Shown here one piece after another: positions 14,555-22,745 of a stretch of DNA of 38,681 bases. Numbering within the stretch: the stretch's first letter is position 1; each line of letters begins with the position of its first letter. The DNA is taken from assembly GCA_964531285.1 (NCBI GenBank), contig CAZHDI010000027.1, positions 1-38,681 of the forward strand, in the 5' to 3' direction. This DNA is from CAZHDI01 sp964531285. GTDB taxonomy: Bacteria; Pseudomonadota; Alphaproteobacteria; JAJFIK01. The translations under genes were made by a program, and so were the position numbers. The notes below the pieces were generated by a model. It did no database searches and was not told the origin of the DNA. It worked only from the letters and a program-made list of their open reading frames with translations.

Positions 14555-15819
14555 GCGCGGGTCCTTCCGGCCGTCCTCAAAACGCGGTCATAGACGCTTA
14601 ACGTATCGCCGGTCATCGCGTCGAGGGAATAGCGTGCCTGAACGAAGGCCCGGCCCCGGTCGCCCATGGCCGCCAGGATCTCGGGCCGGGTCTTGAGCGC
14701 CGCGCCCAATGTCCGCGCCAGCCCCAGATCGTCCCCCGGGGCCACCCGCCAGCCGGTCGCCTGGGCCGGATCGTTGCCGGCATCCAGCATGGTCTCGCGG
14801 CTGCCGCCATGATCGGACGCGATCACCACCCGGCCCATGGCCTGCGCCTCGACGGGGACGCGCCCGAAGGCCTCCGGTTCGGTCGCCGGCGAAACAACGA
14901 GATCGGCCGCCAGATAGGCCGCCGGCATGTCGTCGCAATGGCCGTGAAACACCACCCGGTCGGTGAGCGCGAAGCGTTCGGCCATGGCCTGAAGATCGCG
15001 GACATAAAGATCCCGGCCCTGATCGTCGCCGACCAGCACGCCGACCCAGTCCTCATGCTCGCCGGCCGCCTTCAGGTGCGCCAACGCGGCCAGGAAAACC
15101 TCCTGCCCCTTCCAGCGGGTCAGCCGCCCGGGCAGCAGCAGCACCTTGCGGTTGCCCAGCCCGCCATTGCCGGGCAGCGCCGTGCCCCAGGCCGCGCGCA
15201 GGGCCTCGACGCGCGTTCGGGTCACCGTGTCGGGATCGAAAAAGGTCGTGTCGATCCCGCGCGGGATCACATCGATCCGTTGCAGGGCAAGCCCATACTC
15301 CCCGGCGATATGCTCGGCAATGAAATGGGAGTTGGCGATCACCGCATCGCCCCGGACCATGCCGGAATTGTAGAACCGCTTGAGGCCCGAGCGCGCCGTA
15401 TAGGTGCCGTGATAGGTGGTCACGAAGGGCACGCCCATGATCCGGGCCGCCGCCAGCGCGCTCCAGGCCGGGGCGCGGGAGCGGGCATGGACCAGATCCA
15501 CCCCGTCCCGGTCGATGATCTGGGCCAGGCGCAGCACATTGGCGAGCATGCCGTAGGGGTTCTTGGTTTCGGCCGGGATATCGATCACGGTCCCGCCCGC
15601 GTCGCGCACCTCGCCATCGCGAAAGCCGCCGCGCGTCGCCACCAGCGCCCGTCCGCCATGGGCCGCGATCGCCGCGACCATGTCGATGGTCGTCTGTTCC
15701 GCGCCGCCCGCGCCCAGATGCGGGATCACCTGAAGGATCGTCGGCCCGTCGGCGTTTTGCACCGGCCGCGAAGCGGCAGTAGGCTCGGGCGCTTTTGTGT
15801 CAGAAGGATCTGCCGGCAT
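14551..15819 (-). CDS. Glycosyltransferase family 4 protein
   Basis: 422-residue GT-B fold enzyme. The N-terminal Rossmann-like half shows ILQVIPHLGAGGAEQTTIDM (about 28-47), the usual nucleotide-sugar-transferase opening. The C-terminal half has LLLPGRLTRWKGQEVFLAAL (basic RxxxxKG phosphate-binding motif) and EPEAFGRVPVEAQAMG, the E-x7-E motif of family 4. Likely transfers a sugar to a lipid-linked or polysaccharide acceptor at the inner face of the membrane. It is coupled by ATGA to the next glycosyltransferase. Its ATG overlaps the start of the divergent hydrolase gene in a shared CATG, so a later start cannot be excluded. Confidence 0.9.
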   Translation of the reverse strand: MPADPSDTKAPEPTAASRPVQNADGPTILQVIPHLGAGGAEQTTIDMVAAIAAHGGRALVATRGGFRDGEVRDAGGTVIDIPAETKNPYGMLANVLRLAQIIDRDGVDLVHARSRAPAWSALAAARIMGVPFVTTYHGTYTARSGLKRFYNSGMVRGDAVIANSHFIAEHIAGEYGLALQRIDVIPRGIDTTFFDPDTVTRTRVEALRAAWGTALPGNGGLGNRKVLLLPGRLTRWKGQEVFLAALAHLKAAGEHEDWVGVLVGDDQGRDLYVRDLQAMAERFALTDRVVFHGHCDDMPAAYLAADLVVSPATEPEAFGRVPVEAQAMGRVVIASDHGGSRETMLDAGNDPAQATGWRVAPGDDLGLARTLGAALKTRPEILAAMGDRGRAFVQARYSLDAMTGDTLSVYDRVLRTAGRTRA

Positions 15820-16627
15820 GTCAGTGAGCCCCCCATCGATCGCCGCCGAACCGGCCGTGCGTTACCTGGACCGCGCTGAAGGCGAGACAATCGCCTATTG
15901 CCGCCGCGAAGGCCAGAGCCCGGGGCCGGGCCTGGTGTGGCTGTCGGGCTTCCATTCCGACATGGCCGGAACCAAGGCGGTCGCACTCGATGCCTGGGCG
16001 GGCGAGACCGGCCGGGCCTGCCTGCGCTTTGATTATTTCGGCCATGGCCAGTCCTCGGGCGCTTTTGCCGACGGCACTGTCGGGCGTTGGAAAGACGACT
16101 GCCTTGCCGCCATCGACGGCCTGACGACAGGGCCGCAGATTCTGGTCGGCTCCAGCATGGGCGGCTGGATGGCGGCGCTGACCGCGCTGGCCCGGCCCGA
16201 ACGCATCGCCGGTATCGTACTCATCGCCCCGGCGCTCGATTTCACCGAGGATCTGATGTGGGCCAACTTTTCCCAAGAGATCCGCACCCAGATCGAAACC
16301 ACCGGCGCCTGGCAGCGCCCGTCATCCTATGGCGACGAGCCCTATCCGATCACCAAGACTCTGATCGAGGATGGACGGTCCCATCTGCTGCTCGCGGGCC
16401 TTGCCGACGGCGAGACCCTGCCGATCGCCTGCCCGGTGCGCATTCTCCACGGCATGGAGGACGCTGACGTGCCCTGGCGCCGCTCGCTCGACCTATGCGA
16501 CCGTCTGGCCTCGGACGATGTCCGGGTGACCTTCGTGAAATCCGGCGACCACCGGCTGTCCACGAATGCCGATATCGCGCTCCTGCTGCGCACGGTGGAG
16601 GACTTGTCGGCCAGGATCGCGGGCTGA
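15818..16627 (+). CDS. Alpha/beta hydrolase (ABHD10-like)
   Basis: 269-residue serine hydrolase with a complete triad: Ser113 in GSSMGG, Asp215 in HGMEDADVP, His245 in GDHRLS. WLSGFHSDMAGTKA near residues 41-54 and FDYFGHGQSSG (71-81) are typical of the ABHD10-like branch, which includes thioesterases and acyl-glucuronide esterases. The substrate here is unknown. Start 15818 has AGAAGGA 9 nt upstream. The in-frame ATG at 15797 lies before that site and is less likely. Divergent from the GT4 gene with overlapping start codons. Confidence 0.88.
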   Translation: MSVSPPSIAAEPAVRYLDRAEGETIAYCRREGQSPGPGLVWLSGFHSDMAGTKAVALDAWAGETGRACLRFDYFGHGQSSGAFADGTVGRWKDDCLAAIDGLTTGPQILVGSSMGGWMAALTALARPERIAGIVLIAPALDFTEDLMWANFSQEIRTQIETTGAWQRPSSYGDEPYPITKTLIEDGRSHLLLAGLADGETLPIACPVRILHGMEDADVPWRRSLDLCDRLASDDVRVTFVKSGDHRLSTNADIALLLRTVEDLSARIAG

Positions 16628-16640
16628 CGGACCGAAGGGC

Positions 16641-18302
16641 TTACGACTCCGTGCTGATCCGCAGCGTGAGACGCCCGTCGATGGGTTCACCGTCGATGGT
16701 GTGCGGATCGAAATCCTCGCACCGGAAGCCTTGATCGATGGCGGTGAGCGCCCGGCTGGTCCGGCCCTCGAACGCGCTGTCGTCGAGCAGACCGACCTGC
16801 CGGACCTGACCCCTCGGGCTGGTCTGAATCTCGACCAGAAGCGTGCCCGATCCGGGGATGCCGTTGCGGCGGCGGCGCGGCTCGCACTGGGTTTCCACGG
16901 TCCACTGGGCCGCCACGCGCGGCTCCCGAGACAGGGCCGAGGAGAGCGCGGTGATCACCGCCTCGCTGTGGCTGGCCTGGGCCTCCAGATCGCCGAGGAT
17001 CGCATGGTGGATGCTGTAGGATTCCACTTGCGCCAGATGATAATCCAGCGCCTCGATGACCGTGCGCATACGGCGCATCAGATCGGTCCGGGCGCCGTCC
17101 TCGGTGATGGCGTTCGTGCGCAGAACATCGCAGGGCGCGCGGTAATTGTTGTCGTCATAGAGCGGCACGCTCGGCTGCCAGATCGCCGCGCCCTTACGGT
17201 ATTGTGCGAAGGGCAGACCGTCGAGTTCATAGCCGGCCTTGTCCCGGTAGGTGAGCGTGATCGGTACGGCGACGCGCGCGACATGCTCGCTGGGGCGCGG
17301 CACGCCGTCCTCGCTCTCGACGCACAGCGCCCGCTGCTGGACCGGCACGTCATGGCGCGCCCCGACCGCATCGAAGCCGGATGACACGGAAAGCGCATTG
17401 GCCGCCGTCATCTGACGGTCATGCTCGCGGACCAGGGTCTCGCGCGCGATCCGCCAGTTCGACTGGCTGCGCAGGCTGTTGAGCGGCGCCGCGAGCGCCC
17501 CCAGCACCGCCACCTGTTCGGTCAGCGCGATGTCGCGAGCATCGTCGAGCATCTGGTCCAACTCGGCACTGTACAGACGCAGATAGGCCCCCAGAAGCGC
17601 GTGATGCGCGGCCATCATCATAATGTCGTCGGTGACGTAACGCGCGGTCCAGTCGAAGCTGTTGACCCGGGCCGCATAATCATTGGCGAGCGCGCCCAGT
17701 TCGGCCCAGCCGCTCCGCAGCGCCCCGCGCGGCGTGTCCCGCGCGATGGTGAGCGCCTCGGCGATGATGCCGCGGAAGGGTTCGACGCGGGCCTGGGCCC
17801 GATAGAAGAGAGTGACGAAGGCCGTCACATCGTCAGCGGCTTCCATAAGCGCCGCGTCGTCGGCTTCCATGGCGCGCTCGCGCACTTGGGCCGCCTCGCG
17901 CTCGACACCGCGGATCAATTCGGTGGCCGCGACCATCCGGGCATCGACGCCGGCCAGAAGCCGCGCCCGGTCCGCATCAAGCGCCGCGATCCGCTCGCGA
18001 ATGCGGCTGCGGGTGTCACCGGCGCGGCGCAGATCGCCGCTTGTGAGATGAGGGGCGAGGGCCAAGCGTTTCTGACCGGTGGGGCTGTAGGGATCGAGAT
18101 CCCGCGAGACCGCCTCGATAGCCGTGATGTAGGCCAGCGCCGGGGCCTGCGCCCCTTCGCCTGCCAGGCCCGGCGCCGTGGCGTACAATGTCGCCGACCG
18201 GGTGACCGGCTCAGCGCCCGCGACGCCCGCCCAGACCAGGCCAGCCGCCAGCGCCGCCATGGCCGCACCGGACCGGCGGATCCCCTTGCGGATCGATGTC
18301 AT
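16641..18302 (-). CDS. Secreted hypothetical protein, mostly helical
   Basis: 553 residues from ATG 18302. A clear signal peptide (basic TSIRKGIRRSG, then a hydrophobic run ending GVAGA before EP) predicts export to the periplasm. Residues of about 60-340 are Ala/Arg/Glu-rich and helical. The C-terminal 70 residues form a compact region (GSGTLLVEIQTSPRGQVRQV) that resembles a TonB C-terminal-type fold by pattern. Four cysteines after the signal (in RALCVES, RAPCDVL, TQCEPRR and FRCEDFD) could make two disulfides. I do not recognise the family. An ATG at 18386 would place 28 extra residues before the signal peptide and is rejected. Confidence 0.78.
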   Translation of the reverse strand: MTSIRKGIRRSGAAMAALAAGLVWAGVAGAEPVTRSATLYATAPGLAGEGAQAPALAYITAIEAVSRDLDPYSPTGQKRLALAPHLTSGDLRRAGDTRSRIRERIAALDADRARLLAGVDARMVAATELIRGVEREAAQVRERAMEADDAALMEAADDVTAFVTLFYRAQARVEPFRGIIAEALTIARDTPRGALRSGWAELGALANDYAARVNSFDWTARYVTDDIMMMAAHHALLGAYLRLYSAELDQMLDDARDIALTEQVAVLGALAAPLNSLRSQSNWRIARETLVREHDRQMTAANALSVSSGFDAVGARHDVPVQQRALCVESEDGVPRPSEHVARVAVPITLTYRDKAGYELDGLPFAQYRKGAAIWQPSVPLYDDNNYRAPCDVLRTNAITEDGARTDLMRRMRTVIEALDYHLAQVESYSIHHAILGDLEAQASHSEAVITALSSALSREPRVAAQWTVETQCEPRRRRNGIPGSGTLLVEIQTSPRGQVRQVGLLDDSAFEGRTSRALTAIDQGFRCEDFDPHTIDGEPIDGRLTLRISTES

Positions 18303-18401
18303 GGACCGTGCCCCCACTGCTTCTGCTCTGTCCCGTCCCGCCGGCGGCCCAGCCGTCCGGCGCATTCCCAATAACAAGCGATGCAAATCCCTTGCCGAAG
18401 T

Positions 18402-19307
18402 CTACCGTTGCGCTTCCATCGCTTCATGGAGTGCGCGCAGCCCTTCGCGATAAGTAGGATACGTCAAGCGCACGCCCAATTCCTGTTTGATCCGCCCATT
18501 GGAGCAGCGTTTGCTCTCGCTGTAAAAGCTGCGCGCCATGGGCGACATGTCCCGGGACGCCGCCTCGAAGCTTTGCCAGGGCGGCGGCTCGACCCCAAGC
18601 AGGTCGCATGCATAGGTGATCACCTCGCCCGGCGGCGCGGGTTCATCATCGCAGACATTGTAGGCCGCGCCCGGATTTGGCCGGGTGATCGACGCCACAA
18701 GCACGCTCGCGATATCGTCCACATGGATGCGCGAGAACACCTGTCCCGGCTTGTCGATCCGCCGCGCGGTGCCCGACCGCACGCTGTCGAGCTGGTTGCG
18801 GCCCGGCCCATAGATCCCGGCGAGGCGAAACAGATGCACGCCCAGCCCCCGGCGGTGCCACAGATCGGTCCAGGCAGCCTCCGCCGCGACCCGCCGGCGG
18901 CCCCGCTCGGTCGCCGGATTGAGCGGCGCCGTCTCGTCGATCCAGGCACCGCCGTGATCGCCATAAACCCCCGTCGTGGACAGATAGCCGAACCAGGCCG
19001 GCGCCAGATCGGCCATATCCTCGCCATGCCAGCGGTGCACCACATCCCCATCGGCATCCGGCGGCACCGAATGAAGCACATGGGTCACGCCGTCGAAGGC
19101 CGTCTTGGGTAAAGGCGCCGTGCCGTCGAAGATCAGAGGCTCGATGCCCTGAGCGGCGAGCGCGTCGGCTTTTTCCGGGGTCCGCGTGGTGGCGCGCAGG
19201 GCCCAGCCATTGGCTTTAAGGCGGGCCATGAAGACCTGGGCCGAAAATCCGGCGCCGAAACATAAGAGGCAGGGCATGGACGCACTCGCGGCGGGTGGGT
19301 CTGACAC
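18402..19307 (-). CDS. SDR-family NAD(P)-binding protein (YeeZ-like)
   Basis: 301-residue Rossmann protein of the atypical/extended short-chain dehydrogenase group. The dinucleotide motif is FGAGFSA (about 17-23), followed by YLSTTGVYGDHGG and LFRLAGIYGPGR, which match the YeeZ-like epimerase/dehydratase-type proteins. VFSRIHVDDIA is the conserved substrate-domain segment. No enzymatic activity is assigned with certainty. The true start may be the Met at residue 11 (19277), just ahead of the first beta strand. Divergent from the TPR gene by 70 bp. Confidence 0.85.
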   Translation of the reverse strand: MSDPPAASASMPCLLCFGAGFSAQVFMARLKANGWALRATTRTPEKADALAAQGIEPLIFDGTAPLPKTAFDGVTHVLHSVPPDADGDVVHRWHGEDMADLAPAWFGYLSTTGVYGDHGGAWIDETAPLNPATERGRRRVAAEAAWTDLWHRRGLGVHLFRLAGIYGPGRNQLDSVRSGTARRIDKPGQVFSRIHVDDIASVLVASITRPNPGAAYNVCDDEPAPPGEVITYACDLLGVEPPPWQSFEAASRDMSPMARSFYSESKRCSNGRIKQELGVRLTYPTYREGLRALHEAMEAQR

Positions 19308-19377
19308 AAATTCGCGCTTGCCCCGGCCGCGCCGAGCGGGGACGCTGCGGGTCGGGGGCGGCGAGGTGACAGGGTCG

Positions 19378-20622
19378 ATGAAGTCTCACAAGAATGCAAA
19401 CCGGACCGGGGCGCTCAAGGGCCTCATGCTGGCCGGGATCGGGCTTGTCGCGCTTGGCGCCGCCGGCGGTCCGATGGCGCACGCGGCCCCGGCGGATCTC
19501 CCGGCGGGCGGCGGGGTGGCCGTCCCGTTGCCCAGCGATGCCCTGCGCGGCGGTCCGGCCGAACCGCTGGATCCGTCGGACTTTGAACGCCTGGGCGGCT
19601 CGGGCCAGTACAAGCGCTGTCTCGATCAGGTCCTGACCGATCCGGACGCGGCCTTCGATATCGGCCTTGCCTGGCGCGACCAGGGCGGCGGCGCGCCCGC
19701 CAAACATTGCATCGCCCTGGCGCTGATCGAGCTTGGCCATTACGGCGAAGCGGCGGTCCGGCTCGAAACCCTGGCCAAGGCCCCCGACGCAGGCGATACG
19801 GCGCTCCGGGTACAAATTCTCTCCCAGGCGGGCAATGCCTGGCTGCTGGAGGAGCAGGCCGAACGGGCCATCAGTGCGCTGACCGCCGGGATCGACCTGG
19901 CCGCCACCGACCCCAACGCGCCGGTCGATGCCACCGCGCTCATCTATGACCGCGCCCGCGCCCATGCCCTCATCGAGCGCTGGCCCGAAACCGCGGCCGA
20001 TCTGACCGTCGTGCTGGAGCGTCAGCCGCGCTCACCCTCGGCCCGGGTTTTGCGGGCCACCGCCCGGCGGCATCTCGGCGATATCGCCGCCGCGTCCGAC
20101 GACATCGCCGCGGTTCTTCACGCCTCGCCCGAGGATGCGGCCGCGCTCATCGAACGGGGCCTTCAAGCCTCGGCCCAGGGCGACAAAGACAATGCCCGCC
20201 GGGACTGGGCCCAAGCCGCCGTCGCCGGGGAGGGCACACCGCTCGCCGACGCCGCCCGGGATCTCATCGCCCGGCTCGACCTCATCGGCGAAACGCCCGG
20301 CGCGCCCAATGCCGTGGCCCGCGTATCGACCGGCCCGGCCCCGGTCACGACCGCCCGCGCTCCGGCGGCACCGGCGGCACCGGCCCGCGTGATGACAGCA
20401 TCCACGCCGCCTGCGTCCGCACGCCCGTCCGTCAGCACACCCATCGATGCGCCGGATATCCGTCCGGCGCCGCGCCCGGTCGAGGCCGCCCCGGAGACCC
20501 CCTCGCCCTATGCGGCGATCCCGGACCCCGTGCGCCGACCGGACAGCGCACGCCCGTCCGCCACGACCGGCCAGGGCATCACCCTGCGCCCGGCCATCGG
20601 CGAGATCGACAGCGCGTTCTAG
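19378..20622 (+). CDS. Exported tetratricopeptide-repeat protein with Pro/Ala-rich tail
   Basis: 414 residues. The signal peptide runs from the start (MKSHKNANRTGALKG) through a hydrophobic stretch to MAHA before AP. Residues of about 75-310 contain several TPR-like helix pairs (for example YKRCLDQVLTDPDAAFDIGL and ALIYDRARAHALIERWPETA). The last 100 residues are low-complexity Pro/Ala/Arg. A periplasmic scaffold role is likely; the partner is unknown. An open frame extends to 19186 but lacks the signal-first organisation. The TAG stop is formed by the terminal repeat of the palindromic element at 20620-20734. Confidence 0.82.
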   Translation: MKSHKNANRTGALKGLMLAGIGLVALGAAGGPMAHAAPADLPAGGGVAVPLPSDALRGGPAEPLDPSDFERLGGSGQYKRCLDQVLTDPDAAFDIGLAWRDQGGGAPAKHCIALALIELGHYGEAAVRLETLAKAPDAGDTALRVQILSQAGNAWLLEEQAERAISALTAGIDLAATDPNAPVDATALIYDRARAHALIERWPETAADLTVVLERQPRSPSARVLRATARRHLGDIAAASDDIAAVLHASPEDAAALIERGLQASAQGDKDNARRDWAQAAVAGEGTPLADAARDLIARLDLIGETPGAPNAVARVSTGPAPVTTARAPAAPAAPARVMTASTPPASARPSVSTPIDAPDIRPAPRPVEAAPETPSPYAAIPDPVRRPDSARPSATTGQGITLRPAIGEIDSAF

Positions 20623-20734
20623 AGCGTTTTCAGCAGTGAGCGCAGCGAACGGGTGCGGTTTTGCGGTTCGAAAACGCGACCGACCAAAACCATCGAGTGC
20701 ATTCAATGATCTGGAGTACATTGAATGCGCTCTA
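20620..20734. repeat. 115-bp palindromic intergenic element with two hairpins
   Basis: Terminal inverted repeats TAGAGCG (20620-20626) and CGCTCTA (20728-20734). Inside are a GCGTTTTC/GAAAACGC pair (20624-20631, 20670-20677) and a 14-bp stem with one T-G pair (20695-20708, 20719-20732; loop 20709-20718). It lies between the convergent TPR and queG genes. The layout resembles the short palindromic repeats dispersed in alphaproteobacterial intergenic regions, a resemblance recalled rather than tested. It could serve both genes as a terminator. No second copy is seen in this window. Confidence 0.7.
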
Positions 20735-20742
20735 AGAGGCGG

Positions 20743-21864
20743 TTAGGCCGCGGCCCACTCGGCCCGAACATCCGCATCCGTCTCATCGGGCAAGGCGTCG
20801 GCCTTGAGCGCCTTGAACCGGGCCGGGTCTGCCAGCCGGGACAGCGCCCACACCGCCGCACCGCGCACCACCGGCGCCGGATCACGCAACAACCCTTCAA
20901 CGCACGGCACAAGATCCGGCGCACCGCTATTGCCGATGGCGATCAGCACATTCCGGACGAACCGGTCGCGCCCGATCCGTTTGACCGGCGATCCGGCGAA
21001 CACGGCCCGGAAGGCCGCGTCGTCCAGCCGGGCCAGATCGGCAAGACGCGGGGCGGCGAGTTCCGCACGCGGCAGAAACGCTAATTCCCTTGTCCGCCCG
21101 GCATATTTGTTCCAGGGACACACCGCGAGACAATCGTCGCAGCCATAGATCCGATTGCCCATGGCCGCCCGGAAACCGCGAGGGATCGGCCCTTTGTGCT
21201 CAATGGTCAGATAGGAAATGCACCGCCGCGCATCGAGCCGATACGGCGCCGGAAACGCATCGGTCGGACAGACATCCAGGCATCGCCGGCAGGACCCGCA
21301 ATGATCCGTCTCGGGATCATCCGCCTCCAGATCCAACGTCGTAAAGACCGCACCCAGAAACAGCCAGGAGCCGAAGTCGCGCGAGACCAGATTGGTGTGC
21401 TTGCCCTGCCAGCCCAGCCCGGCGGCCTCGGCCAGCGGCTTCTCGGCGACCGGCGCGGTATCGACGAACACCTTGATGCCGCACCCGTAGGTCTCACCCA
21501 TCCACCGGCCCAGGCGCTTCAGCCGCTTTTTGACCGTATCGTGATAATCCGCCCCTTGGGCATAGGCCGAGATGACCGCGCGATCCGGATGATCCAGCAG
21601 GGCCATGGGATCGCGGGCCGGGCCGTAATTCTGCCCCAGCATGACGATGCTGCGCACATCGGGCCACAGGCGGCGCGGGTCGCCGCGCTGATCGGCACGG
21701 GTTTCGAGCCAGTCCATGGTTCCGTGATGCCCGTCCGCAAGGGCGTGCGCGAGCCGCTCCGGCACCTGCGGAATGGCATCGGGCCGCACGATGCGCGCCG
21801 CATCGAAGCCCGCCGCCCGGGCCTCGGCGAGAATCGTGGATTTTGATGCGACGTTGCCGGACAA
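20743..21864 (-). CDS. queG: Epoxyqueuosine reductase QueG
   Basis: 373-residue cobalamin-dependent iron-sulfur enzyme that reduces epoxyqueuosine to queuosine in tRNA, the last step of the pathway. Two 4Fe-4S clusters are shown by CGSCRRCLDVCP (Cys189, 192, 195, 199) and CDDCLAVCPWN (Cys242, 245, 249), with Cys215 in RRCISYLTIEHKG. The catalytic Asp135 lies in VDTAPVAEKPLAE, followed by GLGWQGKHTN, a family signature. The C-terminal 70 residues are HEAT-like (VRNVLIAIGNSG). Follows the GST-fold gene by about 75 bp on the same strand. Confidence 0.97.
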   Translation of the reverse strand: MSGNVASKSTILAEARAAGFDAARIVRPDAIPQVPERLAHALADGHHGTMDWLETRADQRGDPRRLWPDVRSIVMLGQNYGPARDPMALLDHPDRAVISAYAQGADYHDTVKKRLKRLGRWMGETYGCGIKVFVDTAPVAEKPLAEAAGLGWQGKHTNLVSRDFGSWLFLGAVFTTLDLEADDPETDHCGSCRRCLDVCPTDAFPAPYRLDARRCISYLTIEHKGPIPRGFRAAMGNRIYGCDDCLAVCPWNKYAGRTRELAFLPRAELAAPRLADLARLDDAAFRAVFAGSPVKRIGRDRFVRNVLIAIGNSGAPDLVPCVEGLLRDPAPVVRGAAVWALSRLADPARFKALKADALPDETDADVRAEWAAA

Positions 21865-21939
21865 GCCGGTCTCCTGGGAACGGTTGGCGCTCCGTTCAGT
21901 GTCCCCGTCACCGGAGCCAGGTCAAGCACCTGCCGGGCC

Positions 21940-22605
21940 CTAAAAATCCAGGTCGGTATAGTGCCGCGTCGGGGGCATGCCGCGCACCTTGTCTTCCAGA
22001 AGCCCGCGGAAGGCGGGGCGGGATTTCACCCGCGCATACCAGTCCTTGGCTTCCGGGTAGTTCGACCACGGCACATCGCCGATGTAATCGAGGCAGGACA
22101 GATGGGCCGCGGCGGCGAAATCCGCGATGCTCAAATCGCGCCCGGCCAGCCAGTTCCGGCGCGACACCAGATAGCTGATGTAATCGAGATGGGTGCGCAG
22201 GTTCATCAATCCCGCCCGGATCGGCGCAATGTCCGGATAGCCGTCGCCGCGCAGGCGCCGGTGGATCTTCTGGTGCACGACGTTGACCGTCACCTCGTCC
22301 TGGAACTTGGTGTCGAACCACGCCACGAGCCGGCGCACCTCGGCCCGATCGAACGGCGCCTCCGGCATAAGCGGCGATTGCGGGTAGGCATCGTTGAGAT
22401 ACTCGCAGATCGCCATGCTCTCGGAGACCGGGCAATCATGGTCGATCAGCACGGGAAGCGATCCGGCCGGGTTCAGATCGAAGAACTCGTCATCGATCTC
22501 CCAGGGCATGACCGGCTCCAGGGCCGCGTCGAGCTTCTTTTCGCCCAGCACGAGCCGCACCTTGCGGCTGAACGGGCAAAACGGCATGTGAAGCAGTTGG
22601 ATCAT
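21940..22605 (-). CDS. Glutathione S-transferase family protein, probable FzlA-like
   Basis: 221 residues. The thioredoxin-fold half starts MIQLLHMPFCPFSRKVRLVL (Cys10, Ser13) and has NPAGSLPVLIDHDCPVSESM, the GST glutathione-site pattern. The helical C-terminal half includes LAGRDLSIADFAAAAHLSCL. The end, RHYTDLDF, and Trp35 in PWEIDDEFF resemble FzlA, the GST-fold FtsZ-binding division protein of alphaproteobacteria. Trp35 and Asp220 would correspond to its functionally important Trp and C-terminal Asp. That assignment is from memory and not tested. The start at 22605 is preferred over the in-frame 22635 because it begins the first beta strand. Confidence 0.85.
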   Translation of the reverse strand: MIQLLHMPFCPFSRKVRLVLGEKKLDAALEPVMPWEIDDEFFDLNPAGSLPVLIDHDCPVSESMAICEYLNDAYPQSPLMPEAPFDRAEVRRLVAWFDTKFQDEVTVNVVHQKIHRRLRGDGYPDIAPIRAGLMNLRTHLDYISYLVSRRNWLAGRDLSIADFAAAAHLSCLDYIGDVPWSNYPEAKDWYARVKSRPAFRGLLEDKVRGMPPTRHYTDLDF

Positions 22606-22745
22606 GAACCCGGGACCTGGAAAAAAGCGTTCCACCGATCCTTTTCGGGTGATTTGGCCACCGGGCGCAACCCTTTGGCCGCGCCCGGCAGAATGACGGT
22701 TCGGTCACGGACCGCCGCTCACGGACTGCCGGTTGGGGCGGCCGG

